A stretch of 64,000 nt of DNA from contig NZ_CP102285.1 of the NCBI RefSeq assembly GCF_025151045.1, positions 1,798,001 through 1,862,000 of the forward strand. Direction: 5' to 3'. The stretch comes from Parabacteroides johnsonii DSM 18315 (GTDB lineage Bacteria > Bacteroidota > Bacteroidia > Bacteroidales > Tannerellaceae). Below are positions 37,501-45,342 of this stretch, one piece after another; position 1 is the first letter of the stretch, and each line of letters starts with the position of its first letter. The notes beneath the pieces are model-generated. The model was not told the origin of the DNA and ran no database searches. It saw only the letters and a program-made list of their open reading frames with translations. A program made the translations under genes and the position numbers.

Positions 37501-37735
37501 CCAAAGTAAAATTACCATCCATATCCGTCATGATGCCGTTGGTGGTCCCTTTTACAATCACAGACGCTCCGGCAACAGGTCCGAAATCATCTTCTACAAT
37601 ACCTGAACATTTTCCACTCTGCTGGGAAATGTTCAGGCTTTCCCCGACTATAGTCGGTTCGGCCCAAGCGCTTTTAGGGAAAGAAAACGCTCCAGCCAAC
37701 AAGATTAAGCTGATAGGTCTGATTCTTTTGAACAT
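34511..37735 (-). CDS. SusC/RagA-family TonB-dependent transporter, pair 2
   Basis: A 1,074-residue outer-membrane transporter with signal peptide, regulatory-like domain (GIVEDDFGPVAGASVIVKG), TonB-box linker DEVVVVGFGTQKKVNLTGSV, plug motifs NPQDIENISVLKDAAASSIYG and GVILITTKSGR, then a barrel ending ISFGISVTL. It partners with SusD 2 on the minus strand. It diverges from SusC 3 and shares with it a conserved leader and an ungapped 127-residue N-terminus. A 19-bp inverted repeat lies 109 bp upstream of the start (37845-37863). In the present orientation no consensus -7 box lies close to that repeat; the nearest is the imperfect TATCTTTA at 37936-37943. Confidence 0.95.
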   Translation of the reverse strand: MFKRIRPISLILLAGAFSFPKSAWAEPTIVGESLNISQQSGKCSGIVEDDFGPVAGASVIVKGTTNGIMTDMDGNFTLEGVKKGDIIVISFIGYTTQEIPYTGQSSLQVKLVEDTQKLDEVVVVGFGTQKKVNLTGSVGTVNSEALESRPVMSATQALQGMVPGLQISSSSGSLEKTADIQVRGTATIGEGSSGSPLVLIDGMEGDINSINPQDIENISVLKDAAASSIYGSRAPFGVILITTKSGRTGKPVVNYNNSFRWNDPVKTPNQMDSYTFATFYNDAAVNAGQTPHFTTEHLERIKAYQNGTLKDPIIANGQYWADGYAAGNANTDWYDALYRNWAFSQEHNLSVNGGTEKISYYLSMNYLDQNGLMEFNQDQYNRYTTTAKINVTLTDWAKFNYSNRFTREDYGRPADLTDDLYYNLARQGWPTLPLYDNNGYLYSSPSPALGLRDGGRDRTQTDNLYQQASLILEPIKNWVTHVDFNYRIKSANRHWDKQLTYNHDVDGNPYVYNQSSNVHEDYLKENYMNINAYTEYSHSLESGHNFKAMVGFQAERLSQTKFGLQRNGIIVPGLPEVDITTGLDYQGNPVTPSTNGSRARWSTAGFFGRLNYDYEGKYLAEVNLRYDGTSRFREDQRWNWFPSFSVGWNVAREEFWSDWAEYVGTFKLRGSYGELGNQNTTEWYPTYQSLSVKASDGKWLQGGIRPNAAYVPALISSTLGWERVRNWNVGLDFGALNNRLTGSFDYYQRKTLDMVGPAPELPAILGLDVPKTNNTDLRTYGFDLNISWQDRLKNGLGYGVTFILSDAQTEITRYPNPTGTFEKYNAGRKMGEIWGYETIGIAKSQSEMDEHLASLPNGGQDALGTNWAAGDIMYADLNGDGKIDNGGNKLDDHGDLKVIGNDTPRFQFGLDLNADWKGFDFRAFFQGVMKRDYWQGSSYFWGIGNSGIWHSTGFVEHADYFRAEASNDLSANLNAYYPRPIFDENKNNQKQTRYLQNAAYIRLKNVQLGYTLPSTLTNRFYVNKLRVFVSGENLWTGTSLANMFDPETVSGGNDHNGNAYPLSKTISFGISVTL

Positions 37736-37844
37736 AATTTGTGTTTTATTAAATTGAAAGAATTATTTTGATTTTCATAATAACTTCTTATTCGATGAAA
37801 CAGGCAGGTTCTACACGTCTTTGCGTTTTAGTGTTTAAAATGAT

Positions 37845-37863
37845 ATTAGTTCTAAAAGAACTC
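37845..37863. repeat. left 19-bp inverted repeat of the SusC 2/SusC 3 intergenic region
   Basis: ATTAGTTCTAAAAGAACTC. The reverse complement is exactly repeated at 38209-38227. The core AGTTCT-AAA-AGAACT is itself a perfect palindrome. Together the pair bound a 345-bp segment. Confidence 0.95.
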
Positions 37864-38208
37864 AGGTATTTTAGCTTTGATATATTTTTGACTAAATTTA
37901 GTAACATATTGGTTTTTAATCACTTGATATAAATGTAAAGATATTATGTAATAATTACTTAAAATACACAAATCGCTTTAAATTACTTCTGTTAACAAGT
38001 TAGCAGAAGTTCCGACTACATTTTTTATTAATCTATTTTTATGAAACCATATATTTTTATATATACATATCATATTGATAAACAGTAAAATATCTGCATA
38101 TGCTAAAAAGAACAAAATGTTAAAAAAGAGACTTCTACGTATTTTTTTTAGAAAAATAACAGTGCAACAGAAAATTTTCATATCTTTGACACCGATATGA
38201 AATGTGCA
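37864..38208. promoter_or_regulatory. 345-bp segment between inverted repeats, candidate invertible promoter
   Basis: AT-rich segment between two perfect 19-bp inverted repeats in the 627-bp gap between divergent SusC genes. A consensus TATCTTTG (38181-38188) is 20 bp inside the right repeat and points out toward SusC 3. Other content is an ACTAAATTTAGT palindrome (about 37891-37902), an imperfect minus-strand TATCTTTA (37936-37943) and no convincing gene. Layout fits an invertible promoter; an alternative is two operators for one regulator. Confidence 0.5.
38181..38188 (+). promoter_or_regulatory. -7 promoter box of SusC 3
   Basis: TATCTTTG on the plus strand, 174 bp before the SusC 3 ATG and 20 bp inside the right inverted repeat. 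The transcript would run through the repeat, giving a leader of about 165 nt. Confidence 0.65.
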
Positions 38209-38227
38209 GAGTTCTTTTAGAACTAAT
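38209..38227. repeat. right 19-bp inverted repeat of the SusC 2/SusC 3 intergenic region
   Basis: GAGTTCTTTTAGAACTAAT, the exact reverse complement of 37845-37863. It lies 135 bp upstream of the SusC 3 start and downstream of its predicted promoter. Confidence 0.95.
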
Positions 38228-38362
38228 TACAAACACAGATAAACACTATACGCAAAAGCTAAAAAACTCTAACATTTTGTATACATGATGTAGAAAAGCG
38301 ATAACAAGCGCCATCATTTTAATTAAAAGAGCATTCTTTCAATTAAATATAAGACACAAATT

Positions 38363-41300
38363 ATGTTGAAAAATTTTAAACCTATCAGCTTAATCTTGCT
38401 GGCAGGTGCCACTTGTTTCCCTGCAAGTATATTTGCAGAAACAATGCCCTCCAAGCAAAGCATGAACATTTCCCAGCAGAGTGGAAAAGTCACAGGTACT
38501 GTGGAAGATGATCTGGGCCCTGTTGCCGGAGCATCAGTCGTAGTGAAAGGAACAACCAATGGAAACATCACCGACATGGATGGTAATTTCACATTGGAAG
38601 GTGTAAAAAATGGAGATATTATCCAGATCTCTTTCATTGGTTACACTACTCAGGAAATCCCATATACAGGACAATCCACCCTTCAAATCAAATTAGCGGA
38701 AGACACCCAGAAACTGGAAGAAGTCGTAGTCGTAGGTTACGGCGTACAAAAGAAGGTAAACCTGACCGGTGCCGTAGGGATTGCAGACGGTGACGTTTTG
38801 GAAGACCGCCCGATCGGTAACATTGCACAAGGTTTGCAAGGTGTTGTACCGAACTTGAACATCGACTTTGCCAGTGGTGACCCGACGGCAAGTACAACAT
38901 TTAACATTCGTGGTACAACGTCTCTGAACGGTGGTTCTGCCTTATTATTGGTTGACGGTGTGGAAACAGAAGATCTATCTTTATTGAACCCACAGGATAT
39001 CGAAAGCGTATCCGTATTGAAAGATGCCGCTTCAGCTTCTATTTATGGAGCACGTGCTGCATTCGGTGTAGTGTTGATCACAACCAAAAAAGGAAAGAAA
39101 GAGCAGAAAGTCCAAGTAAACTACAACAATAACCTGTCTTGGTCAAAGGCTTCCCGTCTACCGGACGGCATTTCTTCCGACAAATGGATTGCGGCCATGA
39201 ACGTAGCAGGAACCAATTCAAACAGCAAACTATGGTCTCAAGAATTAATCGACGCCGTTGACGCTTATATTGCCGGTACAGGTCCATCTTCTTTCCCGGC
39301 AACAGATAGTCAAATCACAGCAGTCGGCGAATGGGCCTATGCTGGTAACACTGACTGGTTCGAAGAAATGTACCAACCCTCATTTATGCAACAGCATAAT
39401 GCCAGCATCAGTGGAGGTTCAGACAAAAGTACTTATTACGGTTCTATCGGTTACAAAGGACAAGACGGTCTTTTACGTCATGGGACAGACGAATACAGAC
39501 GTATCAACATGACGTTTAACTATTCGACCCAAGTTACCAAATGGTTGGAATTGACTTTCCGTACAAAATATAACCGTAACACATCCAATACTCCGGACGT
39601 TAAAGACTATATGGGTGAATCAGCACACTATGAAGTCTATCGTTCATTCCCTTGGGTTCCGATGTACACGGCCAATGGAGACTGGGCCGGTATTGGAGGT
39701 AGCGGATTCAACTACAACTATGTTGGCCGTATGGCTCTTGCCGGACGAGACAAAATGAACTCAGACGACATATGGTATACAGCTGCGTTCAATCTGACCC
39801 CGATCGCCGGATTATCCATAAAAGGTGACTATACCGGTAATAAATACTATGAAAACCAGACAAACAATGTCAAGACACTTTACCAAACCAATCCTGACGG
39901 AAGTCAGAGTTCAGTCGCCGGAAGTCCGAACAAATTAACAGAAGCCAGATACAACACGACTTATCAAGCACTCAACATATATGCCGATTATAAAAAATCG
40001 TTCAACGATGTACATAACCTCGGTATAATGGTCGGTTACAATCAGGAGAGTAAAAAAACAAATAACCTGTCCGTAACTACACAGAGTTTGTTCAACAACG
40101 ACAAACCTATTATCGACCTTGCCAATACGCATAATCTGCCGAATTTTACTGGAACAATCTGGGCAGTACAAGGTGCGTTCTTCCGTTTGAACTACGACTA
40201 TATGCAGCGTTACTTGCTTGAAGTAAACGGTCGCTATGACGGTTCGTCCAAATATGCAAGCGGTGACCGCTGGGGATTCTTTCCTTCCGTATCGGCAGGT
40301 TGGCGTATCTCCGAAGAACCGTTCTTCGAACCGGCACGTAATATTTTCGACAATTTGAAGTTAAGAGCTTCTTATGGTGGATTGGGAAACCAGGTAACTG
40401 ACGGGAACTTCCAATATCTAAGTTACCTGAACAGTAAAACATTAAGCTATTTGATTAACGGGCAAATGGCAGGCGCTTTAACAGCTCCGACATTAGCAAG
40501 TTCGAATATCACCTGGGAAAAAGTTTATACGACTAATGTCGGTTTAGACTGGACCATGTTGAACGGACGTCTGACAGGATCGTTCGATTATTACATCCGA
40601 GACACGAAAGACATGGTAGTACGTCGTACATATCCAGCTGTATTAGGGACAACCGGAGGCAAAGAAAATTTGGCTGACATGCGTACAAAAGGTATGGAAT
40701 TATCTTTCACTTGGAATGATGAGATCAAGAATGTTGCCGGAAGCCCGCTAAGTTACTCCGTCGGTATCGGTATTTCTGATAACACATCTGAAATCACTCG
40801 ATATGACAATCCGACAAAAAGTTTGAATGAGACTTATTACGAAGGTATGAAGATCGGTGAAATCTGGGGATACGAAACGGAAGGCTTTATCCAAGATAAA
40901 ACCGAAGCCGCAGAAATGGCAGATCGTCAGTCTTTCATCTCTACGACTTGGATTCCTGGAGATATTAAATATGCCGATCTGGACGGTAATGGTAAAATCA
41001 ATCAAGGCAATAACCGTGTAGGTGATTCCGGAGACCGAAAAATCATCGGAAACAACACTCCACGTTACAACTTCAATATCAACCTCGGCGGATCATGGAA
41101 AGGTTTCGATCTTCGTCTGTTCTTCCAAGGAACCATGAAACGTGACATATGGTTAGACAGCCCTATTTTCTGGGGATACGACGGTATGTGGTCATCTTGC
41201 CTGAATGATTACCATGTCGACAATTCTTGGTCAGCAACCAACACGAACGCTTATTATCCTGTCCCCCTATTCGATAAGAGAAGTAAGCAGGTACAATCCA

Positions 41301-41590
41301 AATATATCCAGAACGGAGCCTTCATTCGTCTGAAAGATGTGACTCTGAGCTATACTATTCCGAAAACACTGACCAGCCGCATCGGCATACAGCAATTGAA
41401 AGTATATGTCAGCGGTCAGAACCTTTGGGAAGCAACCGGATTGTATAAATATCTGGATCCTGACGTAGTCGGAAGTCGCCGCACTTCAACTGCTGATAAT
41501 AAAACAGTCGGAGATTTGGCAGCAGATGCCGGTGGACGTGTTTATCCGTTTACCCGTTCCTATTCATTCGGTATTAATGTAACATTTTAA
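38363..41590 (+). CDS. SusC/RagA-family TonB-dependent transporter, pair 3
   Basis: A 1,075-residue outer-membrane transporter divergent from SusC 2. It has a signal peptide ending near IFAET, a regulatory-like domain (GTVEDDLGPVAGASVVVKG), TonB-box linker EEVVVVGYGVQKKVNLTGAV, plug motifs NPQDIESVSVLKDAASASIYG and GVVLITTKKGKK, and a barrel ending SYSFGINVTF. The first 127 residues align without a gap to SusC 2 and SusC 1, and the leader ATTCTTTCAATT..ACACAAATTATG is also shared with SusC 2. It has a consensus promoter box at 38181-38188. SusD 3 follows after 15 bp. Confidence 0.95.
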   Translation: MLKNFKPISLILLAGATCFPASIFAETMPSKQSMNISQQSGKVTGTVEDDLGPVAGASVVVKGTTNGNITDMDGNFTLEGVKNGDIIQISFIGYTTQEIPYTGQSTLQIKLAEDTQKLEEVVVVGYGVQKKVNLTGAVGIADGDVLEDRPIGNIAQGLQGVVPNLNIDFASGDPTASTTFNIRGTTSLNGGSALLLVDGVETEDLSLLNPQDIESVSVLKDAASASIYGARAAFGVVLITTKKGKKEQKVQVNYNNNLSWSKASRLPDGISSDKWIAAMNVAGTNSNSKLWSQELIDAVDAYIAGTGPSSFPATDSQITAVGEWAYAGNTDWFEEMYQPSFMQQHNASISGGSDKSTYYGSIGYKGQDGLLRHGTDEYRRINMTFNYSTQVTKWLELTFRTKYNRNTSNTPDVKDYMGESAHYEVYRSFPWVPMYTANGDWAGIGGSGFNYNYVGRMALAGRDKMNSDDIWYTAAFNLTPIAGLSIKGDYTGNKYYENQTNNVKTLYQTNPDGSQSSVAGSPNKLTEARYNTTYQALNIYADYKKSFNDVHNLGIMVGYNQESKKTNNLSVTTQSLFNNDKPIIDLANTHNLPNFTGTIWAVQGAFFRLNYDYMQRYLLEVNGRYDGSSKYASGDRWGFFPSVSAGWRISEEPFFEPARNIFDNLKLRASYGGLGNQVTDGNFQYLSYLNSKTLSYLINGQMAGALTAPTLASSNITWEKVYTTNVGLDWTMLNGRLTGSFDYYIRDTKDMVVRRTYPAVLGTTGGKENLADMRTKGMELSFTWNDEIKNVAGSPLSYSVGIGISDNTSEITRYDNPTKSLNETYYEGMKIGEIWGYETEGFIQDKTEAAEMADRQSFISTTWIPGDIKYADLDGNGKINQGNNRVGDSGDRKIIGNNTPRYNFNINLGGSWKGFDLRLFFQGTMKRDIWLDSPIFWGYDGMWSSCLNDYHVDNSWSATNTNAYYPVPLFDKRSKQVQSKYIQNGAFIRLKDVTLSYTIPKTLTSRIGIQQLKVYVSGQNLWEATGLYKYLDPDVVGSRRTSTADNKTVGDLAADAGGRVYPFTRSYSFGINVTF

Positions 41591-41605
41591 AAGAAAACAA
41601 AGAAC

Positions 41606-43369
41606 ATGAAAAAGTCAATTATATCACTGTGTGGCTTGCTGTTCTTCGCAGCACAAAGTTGTGACGTACTGGATAAAGATCCTGTCGAATTCGTCAGTAC
41701 GGAAGAAACTTTCGCAAACGCCACCGAAGAAACGCTGCAATCCTACTGCAACAATTTCTATCCCGACTTGCTTAGCGGACATGGAGCTTTCAATGGATAC
41801 AGTTTCGGAATGCTGGAAGGAGATTTCCAATCAGACAATATTCTGCCGTGGAGTCCTAATACCGTAGCATTTAGTCAACATCCCATTTCCACAAAAGATG
41901 ACCAGTGGAAATGGGAAATAATCCGTGCCTGCAATGCATACCTTGAATACTACGAACTTGCACCGGTCGCTGAAAGCATCAAGCAACATTATGCAGGAGA
42001 AGTTCTGTTCTTCAAATGCATGGATTACTTCAACAAGGTACGCCGTTTCGGGGATGTTCCTTGGTATGACCATATTTTGATCCCTGGTGATGAAGATTTG
42101 TATAAAGGACGCGACTCACGTACGGTAGTAATGGCTAATGTATTGAAGGATATCAACCAGGCGATCGCATGGTTGCCGACAAAAGCCACTACAGGTGTCA
42201 GTCGTGTCAGCAAAGACGCCGCTCTGGCTTTGAAAGCACGTATGTGTTTGTTCGAAGGGACTTTCCGCCGCTATCATAATATAGAAGGAGATGTAGAGTT
42301 TTTGCAGGCAGCTTACGACGCTGCAGGAGAATTGATGAAACCGGAATACGGTTATTCGCTTTTCCAAGGTTCAAAACCCAGCCAGGCTTATCACGAACTG
42401 TTTATACAGGAAAATTACAATAGTAACCCGGAAATAATCCTTTCGCGTGAATATGATCCGGCACTCGGAGGTGCGAACAATGTTTCCCGTATGATAGGTG
42501 TTGGTGAAACTCCTATCGGATTCAGTCGCGATGCTATAGAGGATTACCTTTGTGCAAAGACAGGAAAGCCCGTCACACTTTGTGGATGTGAAGGCCATAC
42601 GAAACATACGACACTCGTTGCCGAACTGAACAACCGTGACCCGCGTTTGTTGCAGACCGTAGCATCGCCGGAAGCCGGAGAGCACAGCTACCAATTGAAC
42701 GGTAAACGCGCCGGTATCAGTTCACTGTTGCCAGGACTTTACAATTCATCTACCGGCTATGCAATAGCCAAATTCTTCAATCCGGCTGAATTCTCGACCG
42801 TACATCATCAAGGAACTCTTGATGCTCCTTTGTTCCGCTATGGTGAAATCCTATTGATACGTGCCGAGGCCGGTGCAGAATTGGGATTAGATCCGGAACT
42901 GGACAAAACAATCAATGCGCTGCGTGATCGCGTAGGATTCACCCATCATCTGACTGCCAATCCGGAACAGGACCCGAAATTAGTTAAGGAATACCCGACT
43001 ATCAAGGGAACAAATGCCAATCTGATCCGTGAAATTCGCCGTGAACGCCGTGTAGAATTAATGGCTGAAGGTTATCGCTATTCAGACCTAATGCGTTGGG
43101 CTTGCGGTTTGCGCCTGAACGAACCCAAATTAGGTATCATCCCAGATAAAGCAGCAGGCAACGAGGACCCGACAACCTATACGGAAGAAGAGTATAAGAC
43201 TCTCGAAACCCAATTAGGTTTTGTCAACGGAGCACTCGATATTTACACCAAGCGTGTAACAAATCCGGTTCCAAACTTCATCGAACCGAAAAACTATTTG
43301 TTCTCCATCCCGACTGACGAAATTGGTCTGAATCCGAATTTGAAGCAAAACACAGGTTGGAATTTATAA
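41606..43369 (+). CDS. SusD/RagB-family outer-membrane lipoprotein, pair 3
   Basis: A 587-residue surface lipoprotein with lipobox FAAQSC (Cys near 19) followed by DVLDKDPVEFVSTEETFAN and the SusD motif RRERRVELMAEGYRYSDLMR near the C-terminus. It lies 15 bp after SusC 3 and ends before a strong terminator at 43390-43430. It is the ligand-capturing partner of SusC 3. The two-gene locus has no hydrolases or sulfatases, so the ligand cannot be guessed. Confidence 0.95.
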   Translation: MKKSIISLCGLLFFAAQSCDVLDKDPVEFVSTEETFANATEETLQSYCNNFYPDLLSGHGAFNGYSFGMLEGDFQSDNILPWSPNTVAFSQHPISTKDDQWKWEIIRACNAYLEYYELAPVAESIKQHYAGEVLFFKCMDYFNKVRRFGDVPWYDHILIPGDEDLYKGRDSRTVVMANVLKDINQAIAWLPTKATTGVSRVSKDAALALKARMCLFEGTFRRYHNIEGDVEFLQAAYDAAGELMKPEYGYSLFQGSKPSQAYHELFIQENYNSNPEIILSREYDPALGGANNVSRMIGVGETPIGFSRDAIEDYLCAKTGKPVTLCGCEGHTKHTTLVAELNNRDPRLLQTVASPEAGEHSYQLNGKRAGISSLLPGLYNSSTGYAIAKFFNPAEFSTVHHQGTLDAPLFRYGEILLIRAEAGAELGLDPELDKTINALRDRVGFTHHLTANPEQDPKLVKEYPTIKGTNANLIREIRRERRVELMAEGYRYSDLMRWACGLRLNEPKLGIIPDKAAGNEDPTTYTEEEYKTLETQLGFVNGALDIYTKRVTNPVPNFIEPKNYLFSIPTDEIGLNPNLKQNTGWNL

Positions 43370-43389
43370 TTCACAATCCATACATTTCC

Positions 43390-43430
43390 AGAAGGTCCGC
43401 TTTTCCCAACGGAAGGCGGACCTTCTTTGT
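43390..43430 (+). terminator. terminator after SusD 3
   Basis: AGAAGGTCCGC, a loop with inner TCC/GGA pairs, GCGGACCTTCT, then TTTGT. It lies 20 bp after the SusD 3 stop. Confidence 0.9.
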
Positions 43431-43637
43431 AAAATACAGAGAACAGCTTCCTGACAGATGGGAAAAGCTAAGGAGTAAACAAAGAGCTGTAGCCTTTTTA
43501 TTGTATCAAACTATATAGAATCGCAGAGATGCACTCACCGATTACGATTGCCTCCATTGAAAATAAGTCGGATACAATAATTATAGAGTGGCAATGGCCA
43601 TACTTCTATCGTTAAGCTATAATGCTATAGAGCTTTT

Positions 43638-43713
43638 GACCTAAGTCGAATACCTTTTCGCCCTTAGTGAAAAAGGCTTTTGACAAGGGTCGAAAAGGTG
43701 TTCGACTTAGGCC
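43638..43713. repeat. 76-bp long inverted repeat (CCTAAGTCGAA...) in a gene-free gap
   Basis: The left arm CCTAAGTCGAATACCTTTTC and the right arm GAAAAGGTGTTCGACTTAGG pair almost perfectly for about 20 bp and continue imperfectly inward (CGCCCTTAGT / ACAAGGGTCG). The flanking gap 43431-43927 has no convincing gene; a 66-codon frame over the right arm has no start signal and is disregarded. Confidence 0.85.
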
Positions 43714-43927
43714 GATAATGGAAAGAGAGATAAGACAAGAGTTAATAGTCTGTATCTTAATTTATAAACAGTCCACTCATCCCTTTATTTTTTCACTTAA
43801 ATATATTACATCGGAAAAAGGCCGGAGATGGAGCATAGTCAACCCAAATCAGGGCAAGACAGGGTGAAAGCAAATTTTTAAGGGTGAAGCCAAATCGACA
43901 GTTTGAAAAAGAGTATAAACGACCACG

Positions 43928-44926
43928 TCAATAGTCTTTCTCATTCGCCAGATTCCACATATTCAGAAAAGAGGCTTTCGTTATGTCGACAATCTTATTC
44001 CAGTTGATCTTTTCCACATGGTCGCTTGGCAAATGATAGTCAGGATGACCGTCCGTATGATACCAGATGACCGGTATATCCAGGAGGGCGAATGAAGCAT
44101 TATCGCTCCCTCCTACCGGCTTATCCCACGGACGATAATCAGGAGCCAGATTCAAGCCATATTTCTTGATATCGCTTTTTAACCAGTCGCCAAACGCAGG
44201 ATGCGCTTCCGTATAGAAATAAACAACATGCGTCGGCTTAGACTCGTCATTATTACGGCCAATCATGTCATAATTCAGATACCCTTTCACCTTATCCATC
44301 TCCGGGAATGTCTGCACAAAATATTTGGAGCCTAACAAGCCTTTCTCTTCACCATCCCAGAATGCGAAAATAACGGTTCGCTCCGGTTGGACACCTGTCG
44401 CTAAAAACGCCTTGGCAACCTGCAGGACAGCTGAAACCCCCGAAGCATTGTCGTCAGCCCCGTTATAGATCTGGTCGCCGTCCAGCATCGGGTCAAAACC
44501 GAGATGATCGTAATGGGCGCCGATAATCACATATTCGTTCGGGTTCTTACCCTCGATCTTACCCAGGATGTTGTTCATCGAGAGCTTCTGGTGGACACCT
44601 TGTTTCAACTTCGCGATCGAATCCGGATGAACCTGGAAGCGGCCTCTCTTTTGCCGTTCCTTATTATAGGCCTCGAAAGGTTGATAATAAGATTCGAACA
44701 GAGGCTCGATCCCCATCGTTTTCAAATTAGATACAATATATTCACCGGCAATACGTCCACCACGGAAACCAGCTTCACGTCCTTCCAAAGCATCGCTTGC
44801 CAGAAAACCGATATAGGCCTCGGCATTTGCCTTGTTAATGACATCCAGCCCTTTTTTTTCAGGCGACTCGGCCCATAACGTCGCACTTAGCGCAATAGAG
44901 GCTAAGAATAATCCCGTTTTTCTCAT
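43928..44926 (-). CDS. exported M28-family zinc peptidase
   Basis: A 332-residue secreted aminopeptidase-type enzyme with a signal peptide ending near LWAES. The two-zinc site is complete: His in GAHYDHLGF, the bridging Asp in NGADDNASG, Glu-Glu in FWDGEEKGLLGS, Asp in LNYDMIGR and His in HLPSDHVEKI. It removes N-terminal residues from peptides in the periplasm or at the surface. It has its own TATATTTG box (44968-44975) and no close partner gene. Confidence 0.95.
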   Translation of the reverse strand: MRKTGLFLASIALSATLWAESPEKKGLDVINKANAEAYIGFLASDALEGREAGFRGGRIAGEYIVSNLKTMGIEPLFESYYQPFEAYNKERQKRGRFQVHPDSIAKLKQGVHQKLSMNNILGKIEGKNPNEYVIIGAHYDHLGFDPMLDGDQIYNGADDNASGVSAVLQVAKAFLATGVQPERTVIFAFWDGEEKGLLGSKYFVQTFPEMDKVKGYLNYDMIGRNNDESKPTHVVYFYTEAHPAFGDWLKSDIKKYGLNLAPDYRPWDKPVGGSDNASFALLDIPVIWYHTDGHPDYHLPSDHVEKINWNKIVDITKASFLNMWNLANEKDY

Positions 44927-44967
44927 TTCGATATTGTGTTTTACAGATTATAGTTTTCCACATCACG

Positions 44968-44975
44968 CAAATATA
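44968..44975 (-). promoter_or_regulatory. -7 promoter box of the M28 peptidase gene
   Basis: TATATTTG on the minus strand, 41 bp before the ATG. Confidence 0.6.
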
Positions 44976-45039
44976 GGAATATTTAGATCAACCCTAGATA
45001 ACCTCATCCAAATAAATTATCAAAATGACACCTCTATCC

Positions 45040-45102
45040 CATCTAATTTGAATTAATAGGGCATATTTTGAAAATTACCCGCAAGGGTAATATTTTTTAA
45101 CA
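45040..45102. repeat. 63-bp dispersed repeat, copy 1
   Basis: Aligns without gaps to 56601-56663. Both begin CATCTAATT and end GCAAGGGTAATATTTTTTA(ACA). In this copy ATTACCC-GCAA-GGGTAAT forms a perfect hairpin followed by a T-run. The 5' half is more diverged. Confidence 0.8.
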
Positions 45103-45274
45103 TTCCATTTGATAGCAAATACCCTGATTGGATTATCAAAATGACAATCAGTAAAAATAAGCCTAAAAAAGATTTTTTCTGTGTGGCCGGACGGGATAGG
45201 AATAGGACAGACTTCATTAAAATAAAAAAAGGCCAAACTCCGCTATCTTATAAGCGTCGAATGCCTCCTCGTTT

Positions 45275-45313
45275 ATCTCTCACCAGTCTTTCAAAAGACT
45301 ACGGTGGAGAGAC
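45275..45313. other. hairpin downstream of the 56-codon gene
   Basis: TCTCTCACC..GGTGGAGAGA around an inner GTCTT..AAGAC stem. On the minus strand it is 30 bp after the stop of the 56-codon gene, so it is probably the 3' end of its mRNA, though no T-run follows. The rest of 45103-45274 holds no clear gene. Confidence 0.5.
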
Positions 45314-45342
45314 TACATCTAAAATTATTTACTGTTTAATAC

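Noticed and set aside
37978-38181. 67-codon minus-strand frame in the SusC 2/SusC 3 gap
   Set aside because: Low-complexity Phe/Ile/Lys-rich translation of AT-rich regulatory DNA, with no start signal.
14134-43369. The hybrid two-component regulator (14134-18048) as the controller of the three SusCD pairs
   Set aside because: They are separated by more than 8 kb of housekeeping genes and nothing in the sequence links them; it stays a possibility only.
43667-43867. 66-codon plus-strand frame after SusD 3
   Set aside because: It runs over a long inverted repeat, has no promoter or ribosome-binding site and no recognisable composition.
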